Source: Hyphomicrobium sp. (GTDB lineage: Bacteria > Pseudomonadota > Alphaproteobacteria > Rhizobiales > Hyphomicrobiaceae). Taken from it: a stretch of DNA of 36,026 nt. Positions 29,338-36,026 of the stretch are shown here, one piece after another. The number at the start of each line of letters is the position of its first letter. Position 1 is the first letter of the stretch. The DNA lies in contig JAAERO010000043.1 in the NCBI GenBank assembly GCA_024230315.1, positions 1 through 36,026 on the forward strand, read 5' to 3'. The translations under genes were made by a program, and so were the position numbers. The notes beneath the pieces were generated by a model. That model was not told the DNA's origin. It made no database searches and saw only the letters and a program-made list of their open reading frames with translations.

Positions 29338-30219
29338 TCAACTTCGCTTGATAAGTGTCAAAGTGGACCAGTCGTCGATACGCCGGTGCTCCTTGAGGGC
29401 AAACCCCTGCGCTCTATAGGCAGCGATGACGCGAGCTGCCTCCGGGCTTAGAAGGCCGGACAATACCAGAAACCCACCTCGGTAAACCGCTTCGGCAACA
29501 TTGGATGCAAGTGCGCACAGCGGGCCTGCCAGAATATTGGCGATCACGAGATCGAAGGGGGCCGCATGCCGCAATGCGTGGTGGTCGAGGCCCTCGGCCC
29601 GGGTTACAGCGACGCGCTGGTCGACCCCATTGGCTCGCATGTTCTGCACCGCTACGGTGACAGACTGGGGATCGACATCCGTGGCGAAGATCTGCGCTTT
29701 GGGCAGCGCCCGCGCTGCCGCGATTGCCAGAACACCCGAACCGCAGCCGAGGTCGAGAACATGGCGAAACGACTTCGCGCGGGTCAGTTTGTTGATGGCC
29801 AAAAGGCAACCGAGCGTGGTCGCGTGGTGCGCGGTGCCAAACGCCTCGCCCGCGTCGATCATGATCGAATTGGGACCTTGGGGAACGCGGCCACTGTCGT
29901 GGCTGCCGTGTACGACGAAACGGCCCGCGGTCACTGATGGTAGTGCAGCTTGCGATATCGCCACCCAATTGAGGTCGGGCACCGGGACAACGTTGAGTGG
30001 CGGCGGGGGCCGTTCCAAGATGCACTCTAGTCTTCCCGCGAGCGCGGCAGCGTCCGGCGTTGTCGCGTAATAGCCTTCGACGCGCCACTTGTCTGGGCCC
30101 TCCTCGAACAGCGTCAAGGCATCGGGGGCAGGCTCGATCAGGTCCTGGAGCGCGCCGTAGATGGAGCGCGCAAGGTCCTGTTCCGTAACGATGAATGTGA
30201 GCTTCGATCCAGGTGCCAT
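29338..30219 (-). CDS. prmA: Ribosomal protein L11 methyltransferase PrmA
   Basis: A 293-residue SAM-dependent enzyme that methylates ribosomal protein L11. HVLDLGCGSGVLAIAAA is motif I of the methyltransferase fold, MIDAGEAFGTAHHATTLGCL the substrate/SAM entry segment, and DLVIANILAGPL the NxxxxxL active-site motif typical of PrmA. The N-terminal third is the L11-recognition domain, more variable. The ribosome site is weak. It lies between the DUF3754 gene and pepP on the same strand with gaps of 35 and 88 bp, so the three may be cotranscribed. Confidence 0.92.
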   Translation of the reverse strand: MAPGSKLTFIVTEQDLARSIYGALQDLIEPAPDALTLFEEGPDKWRVEGYYATTPDAAALAGRLECILERPPPPLNVVPVPDLNWVAISQAALPSVTAGRFVVHGSHDSGRVPQGPNSIMIDAGEAFGTAHHATTLGCLLAINKLTRAKSFRHVLDLGCGSGVLAIAAARALPKAQIFATDVDPQSVTVAVQNMRANGVDQRVAVTRAEGLDHHALRHAAPFDLVIANILAGPLCALASNVAEAVYRGGFLVLSGLLSPEAARVIAAYRAQGFALKEHRRIDDWSTLTLIKRS

Positions 30220-30254
30220 GCTTTAAGATCGCACGGAATATGCGCCGCGCACCA

Positions 30255-31676
30255 TCAGACGCTCGTGTCCGTCGGGCTGCTCTCAAACTTCAGCCCTTCC
30301 GCGCTCACGGGCTCGGGAAGTTCATCAAGGAAAGCGTCCCACTTGCGGTCGATATGCAGGGCTGCGTCGCGCGGCGACAGTGTATAGAGCGTTCCGTCGG
30401 AACGCTCGGTGACAAGTCCATCGGCAATAAGCCGCTCGAGCGCATCGGGTATGTCGAAGTTCACGCTAACGCCGAAACTGGTCGACAAGTAATGCTCTAT
30501 GGCGACATCGATTTCGGCTAGGTCCTGCCGCCGTGCGGGTTCCTTCGCCAACACCGAGTAAAGCAACATCTCTTCCTTGACGTCTTCCTCGGCGGCCCGC
30601 GCAGCGAGCTTGAGCATGACGCCGCGGTTGTCGGCCATGGAGTGGAAGTAAAGGTTCTGCGACATAACTACCATGTAGCGCTGCTTCTGGTTCATGAACG
30701 CAAAGGCCTGGCGGATCGCGATTCCGCCCAAACCGAACAAGGCACCGGCTGCGGCAATGGGGTTGGTGGCAAGCAGTGCGATCTTACCGGCAGCGCCAAA
30801 AGCGCCGATGCCGAGGCCGCCACCGGCCGTTGCGCCAAGCCGCAGTTTGTCGAACAGCCTGAAATGCACCTTCGTATTGGGAAAGATCATTTCGAGATCG
30901 CTTCTCGGAATTTTCTTGAACAGCTTCATGTAAATGTTGTCTTGATGCACCTCGGGCGGCAGTCCCGATCGCGTGCGTTTGATGGCGCGCTCGGCCTCCT
31001 TGCGAGAAAGCTTCTTAGCTTGCATGACCTCGCGAACGCGTGTTTCGAACGGCTTCAGCTTAAACAGAACGAATAGCCGTTGAAAAATTGGTATCTCGAA
31101 TTCTTCCTTTAGAAAGAACTTGTGCCACCTGCGTTGCTGTTCGCGCTTGGTCGACGCTCCGCGATAAAAGAGCAGCAACTCCTCGAAAGCATCGAGATCG
31201 ACGTGCAGGTCGAGATTGTAGGCTGAATCTCTAGTCAGTATGAGCTCTACGTCTGAAGGATCAATGTTTATGTAGTTGGCCTGCTTGAGGATCTGCGCCA
31301 TGCCATCGAGGACTCCCTTCTGCATGAGCATCCGTTCAGCGGGCGTGAACTTGCGCGCCATGAGAAGGTCGCTGTCCGGGCTGAACGGTTCGTAGGTTTC
31401 CTCCAGCTCGTTCAACCTCGCGTTATATTGCTGCCGGCGCCAGTGATCGAGATAACGGAAGAAGCGTCGCGCATCCCGCGATTGGCCGGAGGGCCACGCT
31501 GATGGGGCCGTCAGGCGATCGAGCAGTGCAAAGCGCGTGACGGGAATGAAGCGCTCACGCTGCCGCTCGCTCTCCGCTCCGCCATCGGTGGCAGCCGCTC
31601 CATCAGTCGGTGGCTGTTTAGGAGAAAACGATGACGTAGCTTTCGGCGCTGCTTCTTGCGCATCTACCGACGACAT
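30255..31676 (-). CDS. DUF3754 (TMEM143-like) membrane protein
   Basis: A 473-residue protein. A disordered N-terminus leads to RFIPVTRFALLDRL, then a long charged domain, the family hallmark LFKKIPRSDLEMIFP, and two Gly-rich hydrophobic helices at about 280-329. After these come QNLYFHSMADNRGVMLKLAARAAEEDVKEEMLLY and a winged-helix-like C-terminus. This is the DUF3754 family, which includes eukaryotic TMEM143; no activity is established. I chose the ATG at 31676 because GGGAG lies 8 nt upstream; a TTG six codons earlier would absorb that ribosome site. Confidence 0.82.
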   Translation of the reverse strand: MSSVDAQEAAPKATSSFSPKQPPTDGAAATDGGAESERQRERFIPVTRFALLDRLTAPSAWPSGQSRDARRFFRYLDHWRRQQYNARLNELEETYEPFSPDSDLLMARKFTPAERMLMQKGVLDGMAQILKQANYINIDPSDVELILTRDSAYNLDLHVDLDAFEELLLFYRGASTKREQQRRWHKFFLKEEFEIPIFQRLFVLFKLKPFETRVREVMQAKKLSRKEAERAIKRTRSGLPPEVHQDNIYMKLFKKIPRSDLEMIFPNTKVHFRLFDKLRLGATAGGGLGIGAFGAAGKIALLATNPIAAAGALFGLGGIAIRQAFAFMNQKQRYMVVMSQNLYFHSMADNRGVMLKLAARAAEEDVKEEMLLYSVLAKEPARRQDLAEIDVAIEHYLSTSFGVSVNFDIPDALERLIADGLVTERSDGTLYTLSPRDAALHIDRKWDAFLDELPEPVSAEGLKFESSPTDTSV

Positions 31677-31929
31677 GGTTCGCGCTCCCGTCAACTGTAC
31701 CTAGCTTGCGGTACCCTATCCCTTGGCGGTCCTTGCTCCGAGGTGTGCCTGTGCCCTTGGTTTTCTAGGGTCCAATCGCGTGTGTTGTCGAGCCTATCGG
31801 GTGCGTACAGCATATTTTTGGCGGCGAGGGAGCAAATGCCCGCTAGGGCTTTTTGCGTTAACGAGCAAAACGCTTTTGATTTCAGTGCATAAGCGCGATA
31901 GGCGCCACAGTCGCGCCCCGGTTGCGTTC

Positions 31930-31951
31930 GACACAAGCTAGTAATTGTGTC
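31930..31951. promoter_or_regulatory. Perfect 7-bp inverted repeat upstream of a secreted protein gene
   Basis: GACACAA (31930-31936) and TTGTGTC (31945-31951) flank 8 nt and end 21 nt before the GTG start of the next gene. It could be an operator or an RNA hairpin just before the ribosome site GAGGGGG. The remaining 31695-31929 spacer between divergent genes has only a small hairpin GCGTT/AACGC near 31858-31876 and no gene. Confidence 0.35.
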
Positions 31952-31972
31952 CCGTAGACGAGGGGGTTCAGG

Positions 31973-32683
31973 GTGCGTCGCGTCTCTAGAATAATAATCG
32001 CGTTGAGCGTTAGTCTACCGGCTGGCAGCGTCGTCCAAGCCCGCGAGCAGCTTGTTATGCCCTTCGATTGCCGCATCGAGCAGGGCCAGCTGAAACTGTC
32101 ACCTGCCGCGGACAAAGCCTATCCCATTATCGGACCGCGTGATGAGCAGAGGCTCACGCCCTGCGGCTTCTCGGCTTCGACGGGCTGTCGCACGATAATG
32201 GCGCACCGCTTCGACATTTCCTGTGGTGGGTCACGTGTTTCCTGGATGCGCGTTGTCGGGGCCATTGGAAGTACGGCCGCCGTGTGTTCGTGGATCAAAG
32301 ACGATCGGCTTAATGTTGAGCTGCCTTCGCACGACGTGTCGGCCGCGAAGCCGGTTTGCTTTGAGGGTCCATCGCGGTTGGGTGCCAGAACAGGGCATTG
32401 GCGGCGTGGCGTGGTAGTTTCCAACACGTGCTTGCCACATCGCGGCAAGTCAAGATTCGATCAAATGATTCTGCCTGTGGGCTATGCACCCGTGCGGGAA
32501 ATAGGAGCGCGGCTTGTGCCTTTGTCGCTGGCAGGCGATCCTCCCAACGTGGCAGAAGGCACTGCGAGCGCGCCGGCCGGGCCATCGCTGATACCAGTAG
32601 CTTTCCCCTCTGACGAGACAGTTCCTTGCCAAGGCTTATCCTGCCCCAAGCTGGAAGCCGCTGCTCAAGCCTGTAACGCGTGA
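31973..32683 (+). CDS. Secreted cysteine-rich hypothetical protein
   Basis: A 236-residue protein that I do not recognise. Residues 1-23 form a Sec signal peptide (MRRVSRIIIALSVSLPAG, cleavage near VQA). The mature part has about a dozen cysteines scattered in pairs (PFDC, TPCGF, TGCRT, ISCGG, VCSW, VCFE, NTCLP, CQGLSC), suggesting disulphides in the periplasm. The C-terminal third is Pro/Ala-rich. GAGGGGG lies about 9 nt before the GTG. It is followed 37 bp later by the J-domain gene on the same strand, so the two may share a transcript. Confidence 0.65.
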   Translation: MRRVSRIIIALSVSLPAGSVVQAREQLVMPFDCRIEQGQLKLSPAADKAYPIIGPRDEQRLTPCGFSASTGCRTIMAHRFDISCGGSRVSWMRVVGAIGSTAAVCSWIKDDRLNVELPSHDVSAAKPVCFEGPSRLGARTGHWRRGVVVSNTCLPHRGKSRFDQMILPVGYAPVREIGARLVPLSLAGDPPNVAEGTASAPAGPSLIPVAFPSDETVPCQGLSCPKLEAAAQACNA

Positions 32684-32720
32684 GGCCGGGTGGGTTCCCG
32701 CTGCCTTAGGGAGCGAATGG

Positions 32721-33464
32721 GTGACCATCGTTCGATCAGGCGATGACCCAATGGCTGAGGCGGCGGCGGCCAGCGGCGTCTTTGGAGTGGGCAGCTGGGT
32801 ATGGCTGCTCGTTTCTATGACGGTTGCAACGGTAACAGTGATCGTGCGCTCGCGTACGTCTCCGGCGTGGGCGGTAAAGGCTGCTGCGATTTCCCCAAAC
32901 CTTCCCATACTATTGGCCCGGATTGGGCTCATCGACTTGGGAGCCGTTGGTTTCGACGGTGAGGCCGATCGTAATCTTACCGGCGCCGGACTTACGGTTG
33001 CGGCGATTCTCGATCAGGCAGAGACGGAGGTGGCCCAACTCAAGGACGCAGGTCCGCTGCGGGAAGTGCTTTTTTCCGAGCTTGCGCTCGTGGAGCAACG
33101 ACTAGCAAACGTCGATGCCACGGCGGCAGAAGGGCAGGAGGCAGAAGCAAAGTGCGCGCCGCAGTTCCGAGTTCTCGTTCGCGAATTGCAGCGCATCCGG
33201 CGCATCGCCGAAAGCGCAGCTGCGAGCTTTTCTTGTGCGCGCGAGCCGGCCATACTTCCCAAGACGACCAGCGAAGCCTACGCCATTCTCGGCGTCAATC
33301 CAGAGGTTAGCGGAAGCGTCCTAAAGAAGATCATCGATGCCTTGCGCATGAGCTGGCATCCCGACCATGCCCGCGATGAAGCAGATCGGTGCTTGCGCGA
33401 GGACCGCATCCGCCGGATCAACATTGCGTGCGATCTGATCAGCCAAAATCGCGAGTTGGCGTGA
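32721..33464 (+). CDS. Membrane-anchored J-domain protein
   Basis: A 247-residue protein with one transmembrane helix at about 24-42, a middle region of helices rich in Glu, Ala and Arg (95-170), and a C-terminal J-domain (184-245): AYAILGVNPE, an HPD motif at 213-215 (SWHPDHARDE) and RINIACDLIS. The layout, anchor first and J-domain last, resembles DjlA, but no TerB domain is recognisable in the middle. J-domains stimulate DnaK, so it may recruit Hsp70 to the membrane. The GTG at 32721 is the likely start; an ATG at residue 11 is an alternative. Its end overlaps the bactofilin gene by 26 bp, tail to tail. Confidence 0.75.
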   Translation: MTIVRSGDDPMAEAAAASGVFGVGSWVWLLVSMTVATVTVIVRSRTSPAWAVKAAAISPNLPILLARIGLIDLGAVGFDGEADRNLTGAGLTVAAILDQAETEVAQLKDAGPLREVLFSELALVEQRLANVDATAAEGQEAEAKCAPQFRVLVRELQRIRRIAESAAASFSCAREPAILPKTTSEAYAILGVNPEVSGSVLKKIIDALRMSWHPDHARDEADRCLREDRIRRINIACDLISQNRELA

Positions 33465-34020
33465 ACTCTTCAGAATCCCTGGGGATCTGAATCTCATCGT
33501 CGCTTGTATCTTTTGTGTCCGGTGCAGGCTCTCGGTCTGTCTCTCTCTCAGCCTCCAATTGCGGTGCTACCTCGGCCGGATCGCTTACCGTGCGTGAGCG
33601 GCCATCAAAACTGGCGCCCTGCTCGATCGACAGGCTTTGGCTGTGGATGTCGCCTTCGACCTGAGCTGAAGAGTGCAAGACGACGTTGGAGCCTAGGATC
33701 GCACCGTTAATGTGTCCAAATACAGTGACTTTGTCGGCTGCAATCGAGCCATGAATGAGGGCATGTTCGCCGATCAATAGTTCCTTACAATGCAGGTCCG
33801 CATGGATATTCCCATTGACGCGCAATAAGCCTTTGCAGCGAATAGTAATCGTCTGCCCCTCGATGGACAGATCCTTGCCAATCACGGATGCAGCATCATC
33901 GTGCGTGACTTTGGAGACGGACGCGGCGTTGGTAGTAGCGGGCAGAGCGGGTGGGTCCTCAGCCTTCAATTTAGGCGGAACGACATGGAAGGTCTTTGGG
34001 CCCGACTTACGTTGAAACAT
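33439..34020 (-). CDS. Bactofilin family protein
   Basis: A 193-residue bactofilin, a polymerising cytoskeletal protein that organises envelope enzymes. The core (about 46-140) begins SVIGKDLSIEG and repeats short hydrophobic/Gly beta turns (LRVNGNIHADLHCKELLIGE, VFGHINGAILG, VEGDIHSQSL), matching the right-handed beta-helix. The flanking ends are disordered: Pro/Lys-rich before, acidic after. The start at 34020 is chosen because GAGGGAG is upstream and the family begins close to this point; the frame continues open further upstream. Bactofilins shape stalks and cell curvature in related bacteria. Confidence 0.88.
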   Translation of the reverse strand: MFQRKSGPKTFHVVPPKLKAEDPPALPATTNAASVSKVTHDDAASVIGKDLSIEGQTITIRCKGLLRVNGNIHADLHCKELLIGEHALIHGSIAADKVTVFGHINGAILGSNVVLHSSAQVEGDIHSQSLSIEQGASFDGRSRTVSDPAEVAPQLEAERETDREPAPDTKDTSDDEIQIPRDSEEFTPTRDFG

Positions 34021-34181
34021 GATGACTGGCTCCCTCGGCTTATGATCCGCTGCCAAAAATGCGCGCTCAGGTGGTGGAATTATGTTGGCCGAAGAGAAAG
34101 TATAAGGCTTGTGGCAGCGAGGCCATTCCTCTCGCTGCAACGCAAGGGCAAAACAGTGGCACTTAAGCTAGTCGCCGTGCT

Positions 34182-34874
34182 TTGGCAGTGAGCATTACAA
34201 CAATGGCACTTGCGCAAGATGACCGCGCCGCGGAGCGGCAGCAAATGGTGAGGGAGATCCGAGATCTCTCCGCGCAAGTAGCTGTTGAGACGGGCCAAAG
34301 TGCGCTCGATAAGCAAGTGTTGGAGGCCATGGAGACTGTCCGGCGTCATGAGTTCGTGCCGAAGTTTCAGCGCCACGCAGCCTACAAGAACCGGCCGTTG
34401 CCGATCGGCGCCGGCCAAACAATCTCGCAGCCGTTTATTGTCGCGCTGATGACTGATCTTCTGAATCTCCAACCTGAGCATAAGGTGCTGGAGATCGGCA
34501 CAGGCTCCGGCTATCAGGCCGCCGTGCTGGCGAAGCTCGCCAAGGACGTCTACACGATCGAGATCGTCGACAGCCTCAGCAAGGATGCGGCACGAACGTT
34601 TTCACGCCTTAGCTACACCAACGTGTATACGAAAATCGGGGATGGTTACGCGGGTTGGGTCGAGCACGCACCTTATGACGCCATCGTCGTCACCGCTGCG
34701 CCAGATCACATCCCCGCCGCGCTCATTGAGCAACTCAAGCCCGGCGGGCGCATGGTGATCCCCGTTGGCACGCTCTGGCAGGAGCTGTTGGTCGTCACCA
34801 AAAACGCCGACGGCACGACAACAAGTGAAGACGTCGTGCCCGTGCGCTTCGTGCCTCTCACGCGTGAGAAATAA
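34182..34874 (+). CDS. pcm: Protein-L-isoaspartate O-methyltransferase, with probable frameshifted signal peptide
   Basis: A protein of about 225 residues repairing isoaspartyl sites with SAM. RRHEFVP, YKNRPLPIGAGQTISQP, LEIGTGSGYQAAVLAKL and MVIPVG are family motifs, and the catalytic region is intact. The start is problematic. No in-frame candidate (34182 TTG, 34188 GTG, 34203 ATG) has a ribosome site. In another frame, GTG at 34156 follows AAGGGC and encodes MALKLVAVL, and one extra T in TTT at 34180-34182 would join it to LAVSITTMALA and QDD. That makes a complete Sec signal peptide. The gene thus looks like an exported Pcm whose leader is broken by a one-base indel, real or a sequencing error. 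Confidence 0.8.
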   Translation: MAVSITTMALAQDDRAAERQQMVREIRDLSAQVAVETGQSALDKQVLEAMETVRRHEFVPKFQRHAAYKNRPLPIGAGQTISQPFIVALMTDLLNLQPEHKVLEIGTGSGYQAAVLAKLAKDVYTIEIVDSLSKDAARTFSRLSYTNVYTKIGDGYAGWVEHAPYDAIVVTAAPDHIPAALIEQLKPGGRMVIPVGTLWQELLVVTKNADGTTTSEDVVPVRFVPLTREK

Positions 34875-34878
34875 GGAT

Positions 34879-35733
34879 TCAATTCGGGGACGGCGTCTTG
34901 TCTCTGGCCATGTACGTCAGATAGGCAATCAGGGCATCGACGTCGGATTCTGAGATCATTGTCTTATCGAACCCGGGCATCTTCTGGTCGGGCCATGTAC
35001 GCACCGATTTGGGGTTGCGGACCAGCATGCGCAGCCCCGCGGGTGTCAAGTACTGTGTGGGGTTCATGGGGTCTCCCAGATCAGGTCCCATGTCACTCTC
35101 GCCTGCACCATTCATACGGTGGCACGACAAGCACTGCACCGTATAGACCTCTTGCCCGCGTCGCGCCGGTGCGCCAACGGGTGCGTCCGCCGCGACCGCC
35201 ATTTGCGGCCAGCGTTCCGCTGGAGGTTTAAGGCCTTCAAGCGAGGCAAGCGCGAAGGGCCACTGCTCACTGCCAATGCCAGAGCGTTCGGGGTGTTCCC
35301 AAATCAGATAGAAGGGTACCGCGCTGACATCCTTTCCCGGCAGGTTGGGCCATGGCTTGGCAGGATCCTCAATAGCTATCCAGGCCTTTGAGCCGCCTTC
35401 GCCACCCCTCCGCACCAGGCCGAGGGGGATCTGCGAAACAAAGCCGTCGGTCGCGCGCGCTTCCAAGGTGTCGAATGGGGCATTGGGCGGGATCTTGAGA
35501 AGTGAAATCAGCGGCACGGCGCGGTAGCTCATGGCATGGCGGTAGGACACATCATTTGGCACGGTGAGCTGTGACACATCGGGGTGCGCGAGAGCAGTGC
35601 GGCAGTCGTGTAGCGTTGCGGTCCGGAACCAAGTTCAATCGTCAGAACTCTTTCGCCGGCGTACCCGGTGGTTGCAGCGCAGACAGAGCCCGCCAGCGCG
35701 ACGACAGCCAAGTGCCGTTCTATTCGTCATCAT
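34879..35733 (-). pseudogene. c-type cytochrome with molybdopterin-oxidoreductase-like N-terminal region, frameshifted
   Basis: The intact 3' part (34879-35577) encodes an SRxPDVSQLTVPND-like segment (bar its first codons), then SYRAVPLISLLK, and ends in a class I cytochrome c domain with CLSCH for haem and KMPGF for the axial Met. The 5' part is broken twice. From ATG 35733 (RBS GGGGA) the frame reads MMTNRTAL. One G fewer in CTTGGCTG would continue it as AVVALAGS and onward, a signal peptide ending GYAGE. One base more in ACCCCGAT near 35588 would join LLSR to PDVSQL. Corrected, this is a normal exported cytochrome. Both indels lie in short base runs. Confidence 0.65.
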
Positions 35734-35839
35734 GCAATTCCCCGGATTCGCGCCGAATTGGCCGCCTGCGCTCCCAGATTGGTCTTCCAATAAGTCGGCA
35801 AGGCTTCGGTCGGCTAAGGTTTGATCCCGCATTCCCCAA

Positions 35840-36026
35840 GTAGACGCCGGATTTCTGCTGCGCTACTGGCGTAATTCCGTTATGATTCAGTCGTTTGGGG
35901 CTATGATTTGGGGGCAGTCTTGTCACACCTTGCGGGTGAAAGCGAAAACAGTCGTCTCGACCTTGATTTTGACCGTCGCGTGAAGCTGGAATTCCAAGGT
36001 TGCCGCATCAGTTCTGACGGTGGGCT
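35840..36026 (+). mobile_element. Left part of an IS1380-family insertion sequence
   Basis: The transposase N-terminus runs off the window edge, so only the left end of the element is seen. The exact terminus and inverted repeat cannot be fixed without the right end; 35840 is an estimate from the usual short leader. The region 35734-35840 holds only the upstream side of the cytochrome gene. Confidence 0.5.
35908..36026 (+). CDS. IS1380-family transposase, N-terminal fragment
   Basis: An open frame to the window end reads GESENSRLDLDFDRR, then VKLEFQGCRISSDGG, which matches the conserved start of IS1380-type DDE transposases (SRLDLDFDRR, then LxFxGxxISSDxG). No ATG is present in this frame after the stop at about 35872; TTG at 35908 or 35920 would have to serve. 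The gene is incomplete only because the window ends. Confidence 0.7.
   Translation, partial: MGAVLSHLAGESENSRLDLDFDRRVKLEFQGCRISSDGG

Overview
The window is a chromosomal segment, about 60% G+C by eye, from an alphaproteobacterium, most likely of the order Hyphomicrobiales (Rhizobiales). This rests on gene order, on MurE of the meso-diaminopimelate type, on the alphaproteobacterial forms of FtsQ, FtsA and FtsZ, and on lpxC-bamD-ligA following ftsZ. The genus is an inference; a Hyphomicrobium-like organism would fit. No tRNA, rRNA or CRISPR array was seen.

Layout. 1-293: palindromic intergenic repeats. 294-2042: a small secreted Tyr/Pro-rich protein facing a two-gene minus-strand unit (alpha/beta hydrolase, then a dihydrofolate reductase-like protein). 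2043-2456: a control region with three MraZ-type boxes spaced exactly 10 bp apart, followed by a long stem-loop. 2457-21391: an almost complete division and cell wall (dcw) cluster on the plus strand, mraZ-rsmH-ftsL-ftsI-murE-murF-mraY-murD-ftsW-murG-murC-murB-ddl-ftsQ-ftsA-ftsZ. It is followed by lpxC, bamD and ligA; recN, often found between bamD and ligA in relatives, is absent. 26175-34874 holds unlinked genes: a sulfotransferase, and on the minus strand aminopeptidase P, PrmA and a DUF3754 protein, then a secreted Cys-rich protein, a membrane-anchored J-domain protein, a bactofilin and a periplasmic-type Pcm. The right end has a frameshifted c-type cytochrome gene and the first codons of an IS1380-family transposase cut by the window edge.

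How the genes work together. MurC, D, E and F and Ddl build UDP-MurNAc-pentapeptide (MurB makes UDP-MurNAc), MraY and MurG make lipid I and lipid II, and FtsW/FtsI polymerise and crosslink septal peptidoglycan under FtsQ, FtsL, FtsA and FtsZ. LpxC and BamD add outer membrane supply. Many junctions are 4-nt stop/start overlaps (mraZ-rsmH, murD-ftsW, ftsW-murG, murB-ddl), so translational coupling is common.

The most unusual feature is the murC-murB junction. A 26-bp module carrying a Shine-Dalgarno and a stop/start overlap is tandemly repeated, giving three 9-codon mini-ORFs that link murC to murB through four successive 4-nt overlaps. Other notable points are the MraZ boxes beside a structured mraZ leader, an FtsZ without the usual C-terminal conserved peptide, an AT-rich island in rsmH, and three apparent one-base frameshifts in the last 2 kb that look like homopolymer indels.
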